Positions 63,177-64,000 of a stretch of 64,000 bases of DNA are shown here, piece after piece (the first letter of the stretch is position 1; every line of letters begins with the position of its first letter). The DNA lies in assembly GCA_008360955.1 (NCBI GenBank), contig LUCM01009052.1, positions 26,264 through 90,263 on the forward strand, in the 5' to 3' direction. The stretch is from Fasciolopsis buskii. Taxonomy: Eukaryota > Platyhelminthes > Trematoda > Plagiorchiida > Fasciolidae. The notes under the pieces are model-generated. The model was not told the DNA's origin, searched no databases, and worked only from the letters and a program-made list of their open reading frames with translations. Made by a program: the position numbers and the translations under genes.

Positions 63177-64000
63177 GTAGGTCCTTTGCCATATACATAT
63201 ATATATATATAACTCATTTGCAGAATTTTCGGGCCTAGTATGTCACGTGAATTGTAAGATAATAATCCAAGAGAGCTTTACTCTGTAAGCTCCATTGCAA
63301 TTTTTGAAATTCCTGTTTACATTTGATCGTCGATTTACAATTTTAGCTCGAATTGGAGTAGGCAGGTTCGAAGGGAAGCAAGCTGCGCATGAACAAACTA
63401 AAATGTCCGACAGGAACGTAAAGCACACTGACGTCTCGTGTAACATGAAGTCAGCTTCTGACAAATGAGAAAACGGCTCAAATATAAAGACAACTACGAA
63501 GTGAAAACTGTTTTTTTTTCATTTCGGATTAAATATGCCGCTTTTCTTGGTGAAAAGCTTGGGCTCAGTCGGCCGCACTTTATCAACGGTCACATCTCAG
63601 CCCTCTAGTGGAAACAGAAAACCCACTCTCACTAAGGTCCTTGAAAACGAAAGGCATGCATAGTCGAACAATACCGTTGGCCTTTTTTGGCTTTCGACCA
63701 CGGCCATCATAGATTTTGGATCGACTTCTCACTCTTACCTGGATGGCATATCTTGGTGATACCATATCACTTTCAGCTCTACTCCAAGAGATCAGAGCCA
63801 TTCATTGTCCAGTTCAAAGTCCAAAATTCACCAGTTTATCTTTACGCTTGTTTCATCACCACTTAACTGTTGGTCAATTCACAGTGTAAATTGTCCATAA
63901 TTCAACTTGCGAGAGGTAGCATTTGGTAACTTGCCTGATCATCCTGTGTGCATGAAATTTAATTTGACATCGATTTCTGGTAATTTTAATTGCTTCATTT
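63177..64000 (+). other. Start of the intron after the last visible exon
   Basis: The donor is GTAGGT. An AT microsatellite begins 14 bases after the exon. No exon encoding the rest of the SAM-like core is visible up to the window edge. The minus strand at 63583-63801 has 72 open codons with a donor-like CATCCAG|GTAAGA, unassigned. Confidence 0.6.
63191..63211. repeat. (TA)n microsatellite beside an EPS8 splice donor
   Basis: ATATACATATATATATATAT begins 14 bases downstream of the exon that ends at 63176, inside the first 35 bases of the intron. Confidence 0.9.

Noticed and set aside
1..64000. CRISPR array, operon or bacterial-type system
   Set aside because: No regularly spaced repeats, and the window is intron-rich eukaryotic DNA.

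Overview
The window is a gene-poor piece of an animal genome: about 2.1 kb of recognisable coding sequence in 64 kb, standard GT-AG introns of up to 26 kb, an assembly gap, tRNA-derived SINE-like repeats, and broken non-LTR retrotransposons of a kind abundant in digenean flukes. I infer a trematode flatworm with an expanded genome (Fasciola, Paragonimus or Echinostoma type). The class is moderately secure; genus and species cannot be told from this window.

The one gene I can support is a plus-strand homologue of EPS8 (epidermal growth factor receptor kinase substrate 8), an adaptor that caps and bundles actin filaments and joins the ABI1/SOS1 route to Rac. I reassembled it from eight exons: 1320-1403, 1627-1960, 28295-28623, 30597-30687, 35236-35311, 44100-44955, 55853-55960 and 62987-63176. 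Every junction keeps the reading frame and every boundary is GT-AG. In order the exons encode the start and body of the helical region after the PTB domain, a Ser/Pro-rich linker, an SH3 domain split across two exons, a long low-complexity linker, a 36-residue optional-looking exon, and the first part of the C-terminal actin-binding region. The PTB exons must lie to the left of the window and the last exon or exons to the right.

The rest is intron. Intron 2 (26.3 kb) holds a minus-strand reverse-transcriptase relic (about 14.87-16.18 kb), the assembly gap (18912-19298), two copies of a tRNA-like SINE, AT microsatellites and a fold-back element. Introns 3 and 4 hold only an unexplained terminal-exon-like ORF and diffuse old sequence. 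Intron 5 begins with an inverted pair of a second SINE-like repeat and a further copy of the first. Intron 6 holds another copy of the first SINE and a tRNA-like sequence. Intron 7 holds a plus-strand reverse-transcriptase relic (about 59.17-60.34 kb) and a 260-bp fold-back element whose loop looks like a tRNA. I found no other convincing protein-coding gene, no intact tRNA or rRNA gene and no CRISPR array.

The points most worth following up are the loss of the usual SH3 signature in this EPS8, the frame-neutral cassette exon before the actin-binding region, two further phase-compatible candidate exons in intron 2, and the fold-back element with a tRNA-like loop.
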